Assembly (NCBI RefSeq): GCF_022179325.1
Contig: NZ_BPQQ01000031.1
Span: 124,001-188,000, forward strand
Source of the DNA: Methylobacterium isbiliense
GTDB lineage: Bacteria; Pseudomonadota; Alphaproteobacteria; Rhizobiales; Beijerinckiaceae
Direction: 5' to 3'
DNA: 64,000 bases
Notes under the pieces: model-generated
Seen by the model: only the letters and a program-made list of their open reading frames with translations
Databases searched by the model: none
Told to the model about the DNA's origin: nothing
Shown: piece by piece, positions 29,338 through 38,311 of the stretch
Position numbering within the stretch: the stretch's first letter is position 1
How the letters are laid out: every line of letters starts with the position of its first letter
Translations under genes and position numbers: made by a program

Positions 29338-29414
29338 CGGAGTGTAGCGCAGTCTGGTAGCGCACCACGTTCGGGACGTGGGGGTCGCAGGTTCAAATCC
29401 TGCCACTCCGACCA
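29338..29414 (+). tRNA. tRNA-Pro (anticodon CGG)
   Basis: A full cloverleaf: acceptor CGGAGTG pairs with CACTCCG, the D arm is GCGC...GCGC, the anticodon stem CCACG/CGTGG encloses the loop TTCGGGA (anticodon CGG, G37), and the T arm is GCAGG-TTCAAAT-CCTGC. CCA is encoded. Its 3' part is the attachment site of the element that follows. Confidence 0.97.
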
Positions 29415-29415
29415 A
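29360..29415 (+). repeat. attL: 56-bp direct repeat within tRNA-Pro
   Basis: It covers the tRNA from the end of the D arm through CCA plus one A. The identical copy is at 32958-33013; outside it the two flanks diverge at once. Confidence 0.9.
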
Positions 29416-29444
29416 TGTTTCCCGACACTTTGCAGAACGCCACA

Positions 29445-29546
29445 TCATCGCGTGGACCGATTGGACGGGGCGGCTGGCTTGCTGACGATGTTCGTCGCCG
29501 GCTGTTTCTGGTGGTCCGCCAGGTGGTGCCCATAGATCCGCTCTAG
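29445..29546 (-). pseudogene. Tyrosine integrase, C-terminal fragment
   Basis: On the minus strand this encodes LERIYGHHLADHQ plus a short tail ending at 29445, matching the last residues of tyrosine recombinases (LERxYGHHHPDH). It faces the tRNA, the usual place for an integrase. The fragment stops where the IS begins at the CTAG duplication. The piece beyond the IS is at 30407-30470. Confidence 0.8.
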
Positions 29547-30410
29547 GCTGTGGTGAGGATTTAAGGATTGGCTCTTCGGCGGTTGGGCGTGTTCTGATTC
29601 AAGGCTGCTATTGGGGAGAGCCGTCTTCTCGTGCCAGCCTGACCCGGATGCCCTGACGGACGAGCAGTGGGCCCGCCTTGCGCCGCTGATGCCCGGAGGC
29701 TGCAAAGGCAAGCGCGGCCCGCGCACGAACAATCGCCGGTTCCTCGATGCCCTGATCTGGATGACGCGCACTGGTGGGCGCTTGAAGGATCTGCCCGAGC
29801 GCTTCGGGAAGGCCGGGACGATCAAGCGGCGCTATGACGACTGGATGACCCGCGCGTTCTCACCGACCTCCTCGCCGTTCTGGCCGGGGAGGCGGATCTG
29901 GAATGGATCTGCGTCGATGCCACGGACGTGCGCGCCCACGCTCAGGCCGCCGGCGCACGCCGGGAAAAGGGGGCTTTGATGCCCAGAGTCTGGGTCGCTC
30001 CCGCGGCGGCCTGAGCACCAAGATCCATCTGGTATGCGATGCGCTCGGCAATCCAGTGCGCCTGCTGGCCGGACCGGGCCAGCAGGGCGAGGTGCTGCGC
30101 GCGGCTGAGTTGATCTAGGACCTTGCCTGCGACCATGTCATCGCCGACCGCGCCTATGATGCCGAACACGTCCACGACACCGTGCTGGACGCCGCAGCAG
30201 TCCCGCCCAGGCCCAGCCGGCGCCGGCCCCACGCCTATGACCGCATCCTCTACAAGGAGCGCAACCTGGTCGAGCGCTGCTTTGCCAAGCTCAAGCAGTT
30301 CCGTCGCATCGCAACCCGCTACGACAAGCTTCTCCGCAACTTCACAGGCTTCCTCACGCTCGCCGCCATCACCATCTGGCTCAAACAGTTAAGTCCTCAC
30401 CACGGCCTAG
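29543..30410 (+). mobile_element. Degenerate IS5-family (IS427-like) insertion sequence
   Basis: The ends CTAGGCTGTGGTGAGGATTT (29543-29562) and, inverted, CTAGGCCGTGGTGAGGACTT (complement of 30391-30410) match at 18 of 20 positions. CTAG is the duplicated 4-bp target, of the YTAR type used by IS5 elements. The element proper is about 860 bp. Removing it with one CTAG restores a continuous integrase reading frame, which proves the insertion point. Confidence 0.87.
29611..30392 (+). pseudogene. IS5-family transposase, broken by frameshifts and a stop
   Basis: The DDE transposase can be followed across frames. It begins LTDEQWARLAPLMPGG ... RRYDDWMTRAF, then shifts to DLLAVLAGEADLEWICVDATD near 29866. 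It shifts again at a G-run near 29968 to FDAQSLGRSRGGLSTKIH. A TAG stop at 30116-30118 follows, and the frame then resumes (DLACDHVIADRAYDAEHVHD) through RCFAKLKQFRRIATRYDKL. Three lesions make it non-functional, although the G-run could once have been a programmed frameshift site. Confidence 0.85.
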
Positions 30411-30470
30411 CGTCTCTGTCGTCATCTCAAGATAGCCGGCTGCCTCCCATAGGTCCGTGCTACCAAGCGC
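30407..30470 (-). pseudogene. Tyrosine integrase, segment beyond the IS
   Basis: On the minus strand this encodes GSTDLWEAAGYLEMTTETL, which joins directly to LERIYGHH on the other side of the IS when one CTAG is removed. This is the AAGYLxMSxETLExVYGHH region of tyrosine recombinases. Upstream of GSTDLW the homology ends, so most of the integrase, including the catalytic Arg and His-x-x-Arg, is deleted. Confidence 0.78.
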
Positions 30471-30584
30471 CCGGTCGGGACGCGCCTCGACCGAATGGGT
30501 CTTAGACACGAGTTTCACGTTTGAGCTATGGGTTGGTTCGGCCCGATAAGGCCCGCCGAAACATTCCAGACGAAGAGTTGATAC

Positions 30585-31376
30585 ATGAACGAGGGCATCC
30601 TTTATCTCGCCTGCGGGTTCACATACTACGAACAGGCATTGTACTCAGTTAAATCTCTCAGGCGGCATATGCCAGATATCAATGTAACCCTGGCATGTGA
30701 TTATGATTATGCCTCGAATGATCCCAGTTCGATTGTCAATGGCAGGCCGTGTTTTGACCAATTTATCCACATAGACCACGATAGCGAACGACCCTACCGG
30801 AGCAAGTCGCGCATTATGTCGAGAAGTCCTTACGAAAAGACAATCTATTTGGATTGTGATACTGTCGTGCTTGACAATTTTTCCGAGATATTCAAGTGTC
30901 TAGATATTTTTGATTGCGGGGCATCGCTGAATGTTCACCGGGGGCCTGTTTACAAGTACGGCGATATTCAGTGCTTAGCTACTTTCAACTCATCAACTTT
31001 TGCATATCGCAAATCCGATGTAATGGGCCGGGTTTTCGCAGACTTTCAAGAACAGTTTGATGCAGCAGCCAGTGAAAATCCACGCGTCGGTGATCAGGAA
31101 ATATTATCTTACTGCATCATCCGCAATGGCGCTAAGTTTTGGGTTCTACCGGAGGAGTACAATTTTCATTTGATGCACATGGGGCGCGCTTTCGGCGGGA
31201 TCAAAATCCCAACCTCACACGAGCAATCGGCGAAAGATGCGGCGGCCGCTCTGAACAGTTCGTTGGCAGAGCGTGTTTGGGTGCCGCTAGATCAGACGCT
31301 CATCGTGGATACGTATTTCGATGTCTATTTCGGGAAGGCAATAGATAGAAATATCGTAAAAACGAAAATTGTGTGA
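30585..31376 (+). CDS. Glycosyltransferase-like protein (GT-A fold), foreign
   Basis: A 263-residue soluble protein. It opens with ILYLACGFTYYEQALYSVKSL, a nucleotide-sugar-transferase-like first strand, and has a DxD-type motif in KTIYLDCDTVVLDN near residue 95, followed by FNSSTFAYRKS and a C-terminal NFHLMHMG. This suggests a GT8-like or related GT-A glycosyltransferase, without certainty. The DNA is far more AT-rich (about 45 % GC) than its surroundings, with many AT-ending codons, a clear sign of horizontal transfer. It is the only cargo gene of the element; an AAGAG precedes the ATG by 7 nt. Confidence 0.7.
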   Translation: MNEGILYLACGFTYYEQALYSVKSLRRHMPDINVTLACDYDYASNDPSSIVNGRPCFDQFIHIDHDSERPYRSKSRIMSRSPYEKTIYLDCDTVVLDNFSEIFKCLDIFDCGASLNVHRGPVYKYGDIQCLATFNSSTFAYRKSDVMGRVFADFQEQFDAAASENPRVGDQEILSYCIIRNGAKFWVLPEEYNFHLMHMGRAFGGIKIPTSHEQSAKDAAAALNSSLAERVWVPLDQTLIVDTYFDVYFGKAIDRNIVKTKIV

Positions 31377-31432
31377 TACGCAAGGGGGATAAGACAAGAA
31401 GGACCACCGCGGCGGGGCTGGGTGGGCTGATC

Positions 31433-31825
31433 TCAGCGGCGGGGGTCGCGGTGGCCGGGGCGGGGCGTTGGGGTGATGCCCTCTCGCTTGGCTTGCTCGG
31501 CCATTTCCTCGCGCAGGACACGAAGGGCCGCATCCTCAATCTCTCGTTTGTGCTCCCGCTCGGCTCTATCCCGCATCTGGCGTTCGGTCATCTCCACCAG
31601 CTTGCCGACGAGTATGGTCAGACTGGTGAGCGCATTCGTGAGGGCTTCCAAGTCGCTCTTGGCCGCCATTGCTCCGCCGACCGCGATGGCCGGGGCTTCA
31701 CCGTCTAAGATCTTTCGCCCCCTCGCCGCCTCCGTCTTATAGCCGAGATACGCGACTGCGATGGATGTGATGCCACCGCCGCCCACAAGCGCCACGATGG
31801 CAGCCACCGCACCCTCGAATGTCAT
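31433..31825 (-). CDS. Small phage-type protein with membrane helix and coiled coil
   Basis: A 130-residue protein. Residues 5-28 are a glycine-rich hydrophobic helix (AVAAIVALVGGGGITSIAVAY). The C-terminal half is a charged, probably coiled-coil region (EMTERQMRDRAEREHKREIE) ending in a basic tail. The architecture recalls small accessory proteins of phage lysis or packaging modules, but no family was identified. The ATG at 31825 lies inside the 3' end of the upstream membrane-protein gene, in another frame. Confidence 0.55.
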   Translation of the reverse strand: MTFEGAVAAIVALVGGGGITSIAVAYLGYKTEAARGRKILDGEAPAIAVGGAMAAKSDLEALTNALTSLTILVGKLVEMTERQMRDRAEREHKREIEDAALRVLREEMAEQAKREGITPTPRPGHRDPRR

Positions 31826-32261
31826 GCGACACGGGGCCTCCGCGACGAAAATGCTCGGGTATGCCGCCGTCACGGGCGCTTCGGTAAACGCACATGCCCT
31901 CAAACAGGACAAACAGCGAATACCACGCGAAGCCGGCCGCCGGGTTCGGCATCGGCGTGTTGAGGAATAGCAAGCCCAAGACAAGCCACCAGATCACGCC
32001 GAGGCCAGCACAGGCCGCACGCACGGCCGGCGTTCGATAGTGCGACCCGTTGATGTAGAGGGCGGAGCAGCGGATCACGCCAATTGCGATGGACCACACG
32101 CCCCATACCGGCTCGCCTGCGATCTCGCACGGGACCGCGTATTGAGGCCCTGAGAAGGGCTGCCATTCAGGAACGAGAAGCCAGCAGCCCCATGCGATTA
32201 CCATAATGACGAACAGCCATTCGCAGAGCCGATCGCTGGTGTAAGTCGTGCGGTGGGGCAT
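31737..32261 (-). CDS. Phage-type multi-helix membrane protein
   Basis: A 174-residue protein with about four membrane helices (for example LCEWLFVIMVIAWGCWLLV and LGVIWWLVLGLLFLNTPMP). A GGGGAGGGCG precedes the ATG at 32261. The last 30 residues are Gly/His/Arg-rich and overlap the next gene by 89 bp in a different frame, which looks like read-through after a frameshift rather than a designed tail. It may be holin-like; this is inferred from size and neighbours only. Confidence 0.5.
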   Translation of the reverse strand: MPHRTTYTSDRLCEWLFVIMVIAWGCWLLVPEWQPFSGPQYAVPCEIAGEPVWGVWSIAIGVIRCSALYINGSHYRTPAVRAACAGLGVIWWLVLGLLFLNTPMPNPAAGFAWYSLFVLFEGMCVYRSARDGGIPEHFRRGGPVSHDIRGCGGCHRGACGRRWHHIHRSRVSRL

Positions 32262-32558
32262 CACGCCCTCCCCGGCAGGAGTGCCCGCGGCCGGCGGGGG
32301 CGGATCAGACACAGATGCCCCGGAACAGTTTCTTCATTCATCCTGACGTCTCTTGGCCGAAGCCGTGCGACGCTCCTCAACAGCGTTGCGTGGTCAGGCC
32401 CTAGTCAGCGGTGCAACGCCGGCCGGGGCCGCTTGTGCTACCGCTTGGCGGCTTGCGCGACCATGCCCGGTGAGGGCGTCACGGCGCTCGTCGCAACGCG
32501 CTGAAGTGTATTGTCCTTGCGCCGGCTGTTGCCGGACGTGCCGATCCAGAAATTGTAG

Positions 32559-32894
32559 TCAGCCGTGGCCGCGCCCAAGATCCAGCCGGCAATGATGCCG
32601 TCCTCCCTGATCCACCCATCCACTGCCCACAAGGTCGCGCGCTCGGCGTAGGTCGCCCATCGTCAGGCTGGTGGTCGGCAGCTCATAGTTGTCTGGCAGG
32701 CGGTCTCCCATCCGGTGAGCCACAGCGGCGAATGGCGCCAGCGCCTCCCGCAGCCGGACGTTCTCGGCCTCAAGCGCCTTCGTCCGCTCCTCTCGCCGAC
32801 TTCCGCGATCAGGGCCACCATCATCCGCGAGGCGATTGAGGAGAAAGTGGCAAGGGAGGAGCGTGGACCGGATCGCGGACCGAATGGACCGCAT
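32559..32894 (-). CDS. Phage-type hypothetical protein, probably decayed
   Basis: A 111-residue reading frame. The middle segment (ALEAENVRLREALAPFAAVA ... TMGDLRRARDLV) is a coiled-coil pattern common in small phage proteins. After about residue 90 the sense moves to another frame (WAVDGWIREDGIIAGWILG), suggesting a frameshift. No further element gene is clear between 32313 and 32558. Confidence 0.35.
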   Translation of the reverse strand: MRSIRSAIRSTLLPCHFLLNRLADDGGPDRGSRREERTKALEAENVRLREALAPFAAVAHRMGDRLPDNYELPTTSLTMGDLRRARDLVGSGWVDQGGRHHCRLDLGRGHG

Positions 32895-32957
32895 CCAAAG
32901 TCTATCTGAGGCGGCGAAAGACGAGAAAAGCCGTTAGAAATCGAAGACTCTCGCCTC

Positions 32958-33013
32958 GCGCACCACGTTCGGGACGTGGGGGTCGCAGGTTCAAATCCTG
33001 CCACTCCGACCAA
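32958..33013 (+). repeat. attR: 56-bp copy of the tRNA-Pro 3' part
   Basis: It is identical to 29360-29415, begins inside the D arm and runs through CCA plus one A. No 5' half precedes it, so it is not a functional tRNA. Confidence 0.9.
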
Positions 33014-33302
33014 AATTCCCGCCATTCGCGAACAGCCCATCACAGCGTAGACGAATCGGTCGACGACCGGGTCTCCTGCCTGCTGGTCACGGCCGCCCGC
33101 CCTTGCTGCTCTGCGCAAACCCTCGTGGGTCGCCGTGGCGGCGTGGCTTGCGCCCTCGACAGCGCCTTTGTCCGAATGCGACGATGGGGGGCGGCCGTGA
33201 GCCGGCCTGAGGCGGCAAGGCACCTCGCGCGGGATCCTGCGCCCCGACCGGGGCGGATCGGCCGCCTGCACGGCCCTGGACCTCGCCGGCGAGGTGATCA
33301 GC

Positions 33303-35099
33303 GTGAGCCAGCTCCCCGCACGCCGCTTCCCGTTCGCCAAGCTCGCGTTCACCAGATTTGGTTTCGGCCGATCCATCTTCGCCAAGTACCTCGTCGTGCT
33401 GTTCACGGCCGTCGTGGTGCCCCTCGTGGCGAACGGCGCGACCGAGGCGTGGTTCGGCTATCGGGACCAGCGCGCGCAACTGGACGAACTCCTGGGCGTG
33501 GAGGCGCGGGCGGCCTCGTCCCGCATCCAGAGCTTCATCGACGGCATCCGGGACCAGCTCGGATGGGTGGTCCAGCTGCCCTGGACGCCCGGTGCCGAGG
33601 AGCGCCAGCGGCTGGATGCGCTGCGCCTGCTGCGGCAGGTCCCCGCCATCGTGAGCCTCACGCTGATGGACGGGGAGGGGAGGGAGCGGCTGCACGTCTC
33701 ACGGGTCGGGCTCAACCGCAGCGGCAGCGGCATCGACCGTTCCGGGGAGGCGGCGGTCGTCGGCGCCAGGGCGGCGCGCCGCTGGTACGGGCCGGTGACC
33801 TACTTCCGCGGGTCCGAGCCCTTCATGACCATCGCGGTAGCCGGCAACCGCGCCGCCGTCGGCGTCGCGGTCGCGGAGATCAACCTGAAGCTCATCTGGG
33901 ACGTGATCTCGGCGATCCGCGTCGGACGCAGCGGACAGGCCGTCGTCCTGGACGGACCCGGCCGCGTCATCGCGCATCCCGACATCAGCCTCGTCCTGCG
34001 CGGAGACGACGAGGCGGTGTCCCGGCCCCTGTCGCGGCTGCGCGACGTCATCCGGGCGGAGGGGGGCGGCTCGGTGATCGGGCGGGACGGGAGCGGCGCG
34101 GCCGTCATCGCCGCGCTGGCGCCGGTGCCGGGCGTGGACTGGACCGTGATCGTCAGCCAGCCGCTCAGCGAGGCCTTCGGCCCGATCTACGACGCGCTCT
34201 GGCGCACCCTGGCGCTGCTTCTCCTGGGCACCGCCTTCGCGGGCGTGCTCGCCATCTGGCTCGCCCGCCGGATGACCGGCCCGATCCGCCTCCTGGAGCA
34301 GGGGACCGAGCAGATCGGCGCCGGCCGTTTCGAGCACCGGATCGCGATCGGCTCCGCGGACGAACTCGGCCGGCTCGCCGCCCGCTTCAACACCATGGCG
34401 GGCGAACTCGCGCTCGCGCGGGACCGCCAGGAGCGCATCGCGCGGCTCAGGCGCTTCCTGGCGCCAGAGGTGGCGGAACTCGTCGACCGCACCGGGGACG
34501 ACAGCGTGCTGGAAGGCCGGCGGCTGGAGGTGGCGGTGATCTTCGGCGACCTGCGCGGCTTCACGGGCTTCTCCGCCCGCACGCCGCCCGAGGAGGTGCT
34601 GCACGTCCTCGACGCCTACTTCGCGGTGCTCGGCCGGGCCATCACGGCCCACGGCGCCACCCTGATCTCGTTCTCCGGCGACGGCCTGATGGTGCTGGTG
34701 AACGCCCCCGTGCCCCGCCCCGATCCCGGCCGGACCGCCCTCGCCCTCGCCCTCGCCATGCAGGAGGCCGTGCAGGCGCTGGTCGTGGAGTGGCGGGCCC
34801 GGGGCTATGCCATCGGCTTCGGCGTCGGGGCCGCCATGGGGACCGCGACCGTTGGACGGATCGGGTACGAGAGCCGGTTCGACTACACGGCGATCGGACC
34901 GGTGGTGAACCTCGCGGCACGGCTCTGCGCCGCCGCCGAGGACCGGCAGATCCTGGTCGACGCCGCCCTCGCCGGGGAGGCGCCGGCCTGGGCCGAGGTC
35001 ACGCCGCTCGGGGAAAAGCCCCTCAAGGGCCTGACGGACCGGATCCCGGTCTTCGCGGTGGCGCGACGCGGCCCGGCGACGGACCCCGGCGCGCCCTGA
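33303..35099 (+). CDS. Class III adenylate/guanylate cyclase with extracytoplasmic Cache sensor and HAMP
   Basis: A 598-residue membrane cyclase. Helix 1 is near residues 27-47 (KYLVVLFTAVVVPLVA), a Cache-type periplasmic sensor follows (to about 300), helix 2 is near 302-320 (LALLLLGTAFAGVLAIWLA) and a HAMP linker is at 322-375. The catalytic domain has VIFGDLRGFTGFS with the first metal-binding Asp and LISFSGDGLMVLVNAP with the second. GYESRFDYTAIGPVVNLAARL is the transition-state region. The lysine that commonly specifies adenine is not at its usual place, so ATP versus GTP use is open. GTG at 33303 was chosen for its GAGG at 8 nt; GTG at 33294 is possible. Confidence 0.9.
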   Translation: MSQLPARRFPFAKLAFTRFGFGRSIFAKYLVVLFTAVVVPLVANGATEAWFGYRDQRAQLDELLGVEARAASSRIQSFIDGIRDQLGWVVQLPWTPGAEERQRLDALRLLRQVPAIVSLTLMDGEGRERLHVSRVGLNRSGSGIDRSGEAAVVGARAARRWYGPVTYFRGSEPFMTIAVAGNRAAVGVAVAEINLKLIWDVISAIRVGRSGQAVVLDGPGRVIAHPDISLVLRGDDEAVSRPLSRLRDVIRAEGGGSVIGRDGSGAAVIAALAPVPGVDWTVIVSQPLSEAFGPIYDALWRTLALLLLGTAFAGVLAIWLARRMTGPIRLLEQGTEQIGAGRFEHRIAIGSADELGRLAARFNTMAGELALARDRQERIARLRRFLAPEVAELVDRTGDDSVLEGRRLEVAVIFGDLRGFTGFSARTPPEEVLHVLDAYFAVLGRAITAHGATLISFSGDGLMVLVNAPVPRPDPGRTALALALAMQEAVQALVVEWRARGYAIGFGVGAAMGTATVGRIGYESRFDYTAIGPVVNLAARLCAAAEDRQILVDAALAGEAPAWAEVTPLGEKPLKGLTDRIPVFAVARRGPATDPGAP

Positions 35100-35130
35100 G
35101 CGACGGGGAACCGCGCGGCACGAATCCGGA

Positions 35131-36168
35131 TCACTCGACCACCGTGTCGGCGCTCGTCAGGATCGAGGCCGGGACGGCGAGGCCGAGACGGGCGGCGGCC
35201 GCGAGATTGACGAACAGCTCCACCTTCGTGACGAGCTGGACCGGCAGTTCGGCGGGCCTCTCGCCCTTGAGGATGCGCCCCGCATAGAGGCCGGTATGGC
35301 GGTGCGACTGCTCGAAATCGCCCCCATAGCTCATGAGACCGCCGGCGAGCGGGAAGTCGCGGGATTGCGTGATGGCGGGGACGGCATGGCGCACCGCGAG
35401 TTCGGCGAGCCGGTGGCTGCGATAGGCGAAGTAGGGATCGGACGAGAAGACGAGGCCGGCCGCCCCGAGCCGGCGGGTCTCGGTGAACAGGGCGTCGAAC
35501 TCCTCCTCGGCGCTCGCCCGCAGCCCATGGAGCTGGACGCCGAGGCTCGCCGCCGCGGCCTGCAGATCCTTCAGCTGCGATCGCGACGTGGGGCTGGTCG
35601 GGTTCACGGCCGCCGCCCACGCGGGGGCCTTCGGCAGCAACTCGTGCATGAATTCGAGCCGCTTGGGCGTCACCCCCACGCTGAGGCTCGACACGCCCGT
35701 GAGGTTGCCGCCCGGCCGCGACAGGCTGGCCACCACGCCGAGCGCGATCGGGTCGCCGCCCAGTTCGAACACGATCGGGATCGTCGCGCTGGCCGCCTTC
35801 GCGGCGAGCACGACCTCGGCTCCGCCCGGCGCGATGATCGCCGTGACGCCCTGCGCGGCGAGATCGGCGGCGAGCGCCGGCAGGCGGCCGTACTGGCCGT
35901 CCGCCCAGCGATACGCGACGGCGACGTTGCGCCCCTCGACGAAGCCGGCCTCCGCCAGCCCCGTGTGGAACGCCGCGAGCCGGCTGGCGTAGCGTTCGGG
36001 CGATTCCGATCCGAGATAGCCGATGACGGGCAGCGCCGCTTCCTGCCCGAACGCCCGCGATGGATACGCGGCTGCGCCGCCGAGCCACGCGACGACGGCG
36101 CGCCGCCGCACCGCAGCGGCGCGCCGGCGTGAGGCGCGGGGCGGGGATGTGGCTGAATCGGCGATCAT
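35131..36168 (-). CDS. ABC-type substrate-binding protein (ABC_sub_bind family)
   Basis: A 345-residue periplasmic binding protein. The N-terminus has a run of arginines followed by AVVAWLGGAAAYPSRAFGQE (Tat- or Sec-type signal). The mature part begins PVIGYLGSESPERYASRLAA and contains PIVFELGGDPIALGVVASLS and LSRPGGNLTGVS, typical of the ABC_sub_bind (TrpX-like) family. No permease or ATPase gene is nearby. It is on the same strand as a chemoreceptor gene 128 bp upstream and a TRAP-type binding protein beyond it. The ligand is unknown. Confidence 0.88.
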   Translation of the reverse strand: MIADSATSPPRASRRRAAAVRRRAVVAWLGGAAAYPSRAFGQEAALPVIGYLGSESPERYASRLAAFHTGLAEAGFVEGRNVAVAYRWADGQYGRLPALAADLAAQGVTAIIAPGGAEVVLAAKAASATIPIVFELGGDPIALGVVASLSRPGGNLTGVSSLSVGVTPKRLEFMHELLPKAPAWAAAVNPTSPTSRSQLKDLQAAAASLGVQLHGLRASAEEEFDALFTETRRLGAAGLVFSSDPYFAYRSHRLAELAVRHAVPAITQSRDFPLAGGLMSYGGDFEQSHRHTGLYAGRILKGERPAELPVQLVTKVELFVNLAAAARLGLAVPASILTSADTVVE

Positions 36169-36296
36169 CGCGCCACCACCCTCGGGCAGCCGCCGCGCCG
36201 CACGCGATTTTCTCTGCGGGCCGGCACCGCAGCGCCCGCCCGCATTCTGGCTCCCGCGCACCGCGTCGTCCACCCGTGCGGTGCCGGGCCTGCCGC

Positions 36297-38291
36297 TCAG
36301 GCGGCCCGCACCCCGGCCAGGAAGGCGCTCACCTCGCGGGTCAGGTTCTCGGAGTGGCGCGCCAGATCCTGGGCGGCGCCGAGCACCTGGGTCGCGGCGG
36401 CGCCGGTCGAGCCGGCGGCCTCGCGGACATCCGCGATGCTGCCGGTGACCTGCCGGGTGCCGCTCGCGGCCTCCTGCACGTTGCGGGCGATCTCCTCGGT
36501 GGCCGCGCCCTGCTCCTCCATCGCCGCCGCGATCGCGGCCGAGACCGTCGCCATCTCGGCGATCGTCCGCCCGATGCCGCGGATCGCGCCGACCGATTGG
36601 TGCGTCGCCTCCTGGATCGCCCGGATCTGGCTGGCGATCTCTTCGGTGGCGCGGGTGGTCTGGCTCGCCAGCGCCTTGACCTCGCTCGCCACCACGGCGA
36701 AGCCGCGGCCCGCCTCGCCGGCCCGCGCCGCCTCGATCGTCGCGTTGAGCGCCAGCAGGTTGGTCTGTCCGGCGATGGTGCTGATCATGCCGACGATCGC
36801 GTCGATCCGCTCGGCCGCGGCGGCGAGCCGCCCGACCAGCGCATCCGTGCGGTCGGCCTCCTCGGCGGCCTGATGGGCGATGCGCGCAGATTGGCCGACC
36901 TGCTGGCCGATCTCGCGGATCGAGGCCGACATCTCCTCGCTCGCCGCCGCCACCGTCTGGACGTTGGCCGAGGTCTGCGCGGCCGCCCCCATCGCGGTCG
37001 CCGATTCCCGCGCGGTGTGCTCGGCCGTGGCCGTCATCGCCTGGGCGGTGGCCTCCATCTCGGTCGCGGCCCCGGCCAGCCCCTGGGTCAGGACCGAGAC
37101 GTTCTGCTCGAAGCTGCGGGTGACGCGGTCGAGCCGTTCGGCGCGCCGCATCTTCGCGTCGGCCTCCAGGGCCGCCTGCTCGTCGGCGGCCTGCTTGGCG
37201 ATCAGGGCGTCCTGGAAGACCTGGACGGCGCGCGCCATCTCGCCCAGCTCGTCCCGGCGCCGGAGGGCCGGGACGCTCACGCCGTGATCGCCCGCGGCGA
37301 GCCGCTGCATTGCCCGCGTCATCGCGGCGAGCGGCCGGGCCACGCCCTGCCCGACGCGCCACGCGAGCACCCCGCCGATCGCCAGGGCAGCCGCGCCGAT
37401 GCCGAGCACGAACAGGCGCAGGTCGCCGGCCTCTCCGCTCACCCGCGTCATGACGTGCTGCTGCTGGCGGACGGCGCCCACCCGCGCCTCGCTGCCGAGC
37501 GCGACCAGCGCGTCGCCGGACTGCTTCAGGGCCAGGAAGGCGCGGTCGACCTCGGCCGACCCGGCGACGACGCCGTCGAGGGCCACCTTGAACGGGGGCA
37601 GCTTCGCCTGAATGAGCTTGAGCGCGGCCTGGAGCGCGCCCTCACCGTCGAGTCGGGCGAGGGCGGCGAGTTCGCGGGCGTAGCGGGCGGCCTCCACCGC
37701 GGCCGTGTCGGCATCCGCCGGATTGGCGCCGACGCGAAACAGCGCGACGGCCGTCATGGCGCTCTGGAGCGCGCGGTCGGCGCGGAAGGCGGCGGCGGCG
37801 AGATCGGGCGCCCGGGCACTGCGCTCCGCGACGGCGTAGCCGGCATTCGACAGTACCGCACCGTGCTTCACCACGTCCGCCAGGGCCGCCTTGCGGGCCT
37901 GCATCGCCCCGATCAGCGCCTCGGCGCCGGAGACGTAGTCCTGCACCCGTGCCTGGATCGCCAAGCCCTCGGCCTCGCCCGTCCGACCGACGCGCTCGCC
38001 CTCGGCGGTCAGCGTCCGCAGGCCGGCCTTCAGCTCGGCGAGCATCTCGCCCTGCTCGGTGCGGGCGTAGTTGAGGACGAGCCGCCGGGTGTTGTTCAGC
38101 ATGAGTTCGAACGTGCTGGCGCTCTCGGCCGCCTGGACGCGGGCGCCGGCCTCGGCAACCCCGGCCGTCAGGGCGCTCACGCCCCGGAAGGTGGCGAGCG
38201 CTGAGACGCAGAGCAGCAGCAGCACGACGCCGAAGCCGGCCAGGATGCGCTGCGAGACCGTGAGACGGTCGGGACGAAGATGGAGGAGCAT
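36297..38291 (-). CDS. Methyl-accepting chemotaxis protein
   Basis: A 664-residue chemoreceptor. Helix 1 is at residues about 13-35 ([20 protein letters not shown]), a helical periplasmic sensor (to about 280) follows, then helix 2 ([19 protein letters not shown]) and a HAMP domain. The signalling tip is intact ([20 protein letters not shown] followed by [20 protein letters not shown]). The C-terminus has no CheR-binding pentapeptide. The DctP gene lies 20 bp upstream on the same strand, so the two are almost certainly cotranscribed. Confidence 0.94.
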   Translation of the reverse strand: MLLHLRPDRLTVSQRILAGFGVVLLLLCVSALATFRGVSALTAGVAEAGARVQAAESASTFELMLNNTRRLVLNYARTEQGEMLAELKAGLRTLTAEGERVGRTGEAEGLAIQARVQDYVSGAEALIGAMQARKAALADVVKHGAVLSNAGYAVAERSARAPDLAAAAFRADRALQSAMTAVALFRVGANPADADTAAVEAARYARELAALARLDGEGALQAALKLIQAKLPPFKVALDGVVAGSAEVDRAFLALKQSGDALVALGSEARVGAVRQQQHVMTRVSGEAGDLRLFVLGIGAAALAIGGVLAWRVGQGVARPLAAMTRAMQRLAAGDHGVSVPALRRRDELGEMARAVQVFQDALIAKQAADEQAALEADAKMRRAERLDRVTRSFEQNVSVLTQGLAGAATEMEATAQAMTATAEHTARESATAMGAAAQTSANVQTVAAASEEMSASIREIGQQVGQSARIAHQAAEEADRTDALVGRLAAAAERIDAIVGMISTIAGQTNLLALNATIEAARAGEAGRGFAVVASEVKALASQTTRATEEIASQIRAIQEATHQSVGAIRGIGRTIAEMATVSAAIAAAMEEQGAATEEIARNVQEAASGTRQVTGSIADVREAAGSTGAAATQVLGAAQDLARHSENLTREVSAFLAGVRAA

Positions 38292-38311
38292 CGGACGAGC
38301 CTCGCGAGGTC

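Larger units (their letters stand above)
29360..33013. mobile_element. Decayed integrative element in tRNA-Pro
   Basis: The 3' 55 nt of the tRNA-Pro gene plus one base (29360-29415) are repeated exactly at 32958-33013. These are the expected attL and attR of an element that used a tRNA-Pro attB. Between them lie a broken integrase next to the tRNA, a degenerate IS, an AT-rich glycosyltransferase-like gene and small phage-type genes. At 3.6 kb, with the integrase destroyed, it is a remnant that cannot move by itself. Confidence 0.88.

Noticed and set aside
32958-33013. A second tRNA-Pro gene
   Set aside because: Only the 3' portion is present; the acceptor 5' strand and most of the D arm are missing, so it cannot fold as a tRNA.
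32663-33406. An antisense frame containing VAGFEPATPTSRTWCARRE
   Set aside because: This peptide is the well-known false translation of the reverse complement of a tRNA; here it comes from the attR copy of tRNA-Pro.
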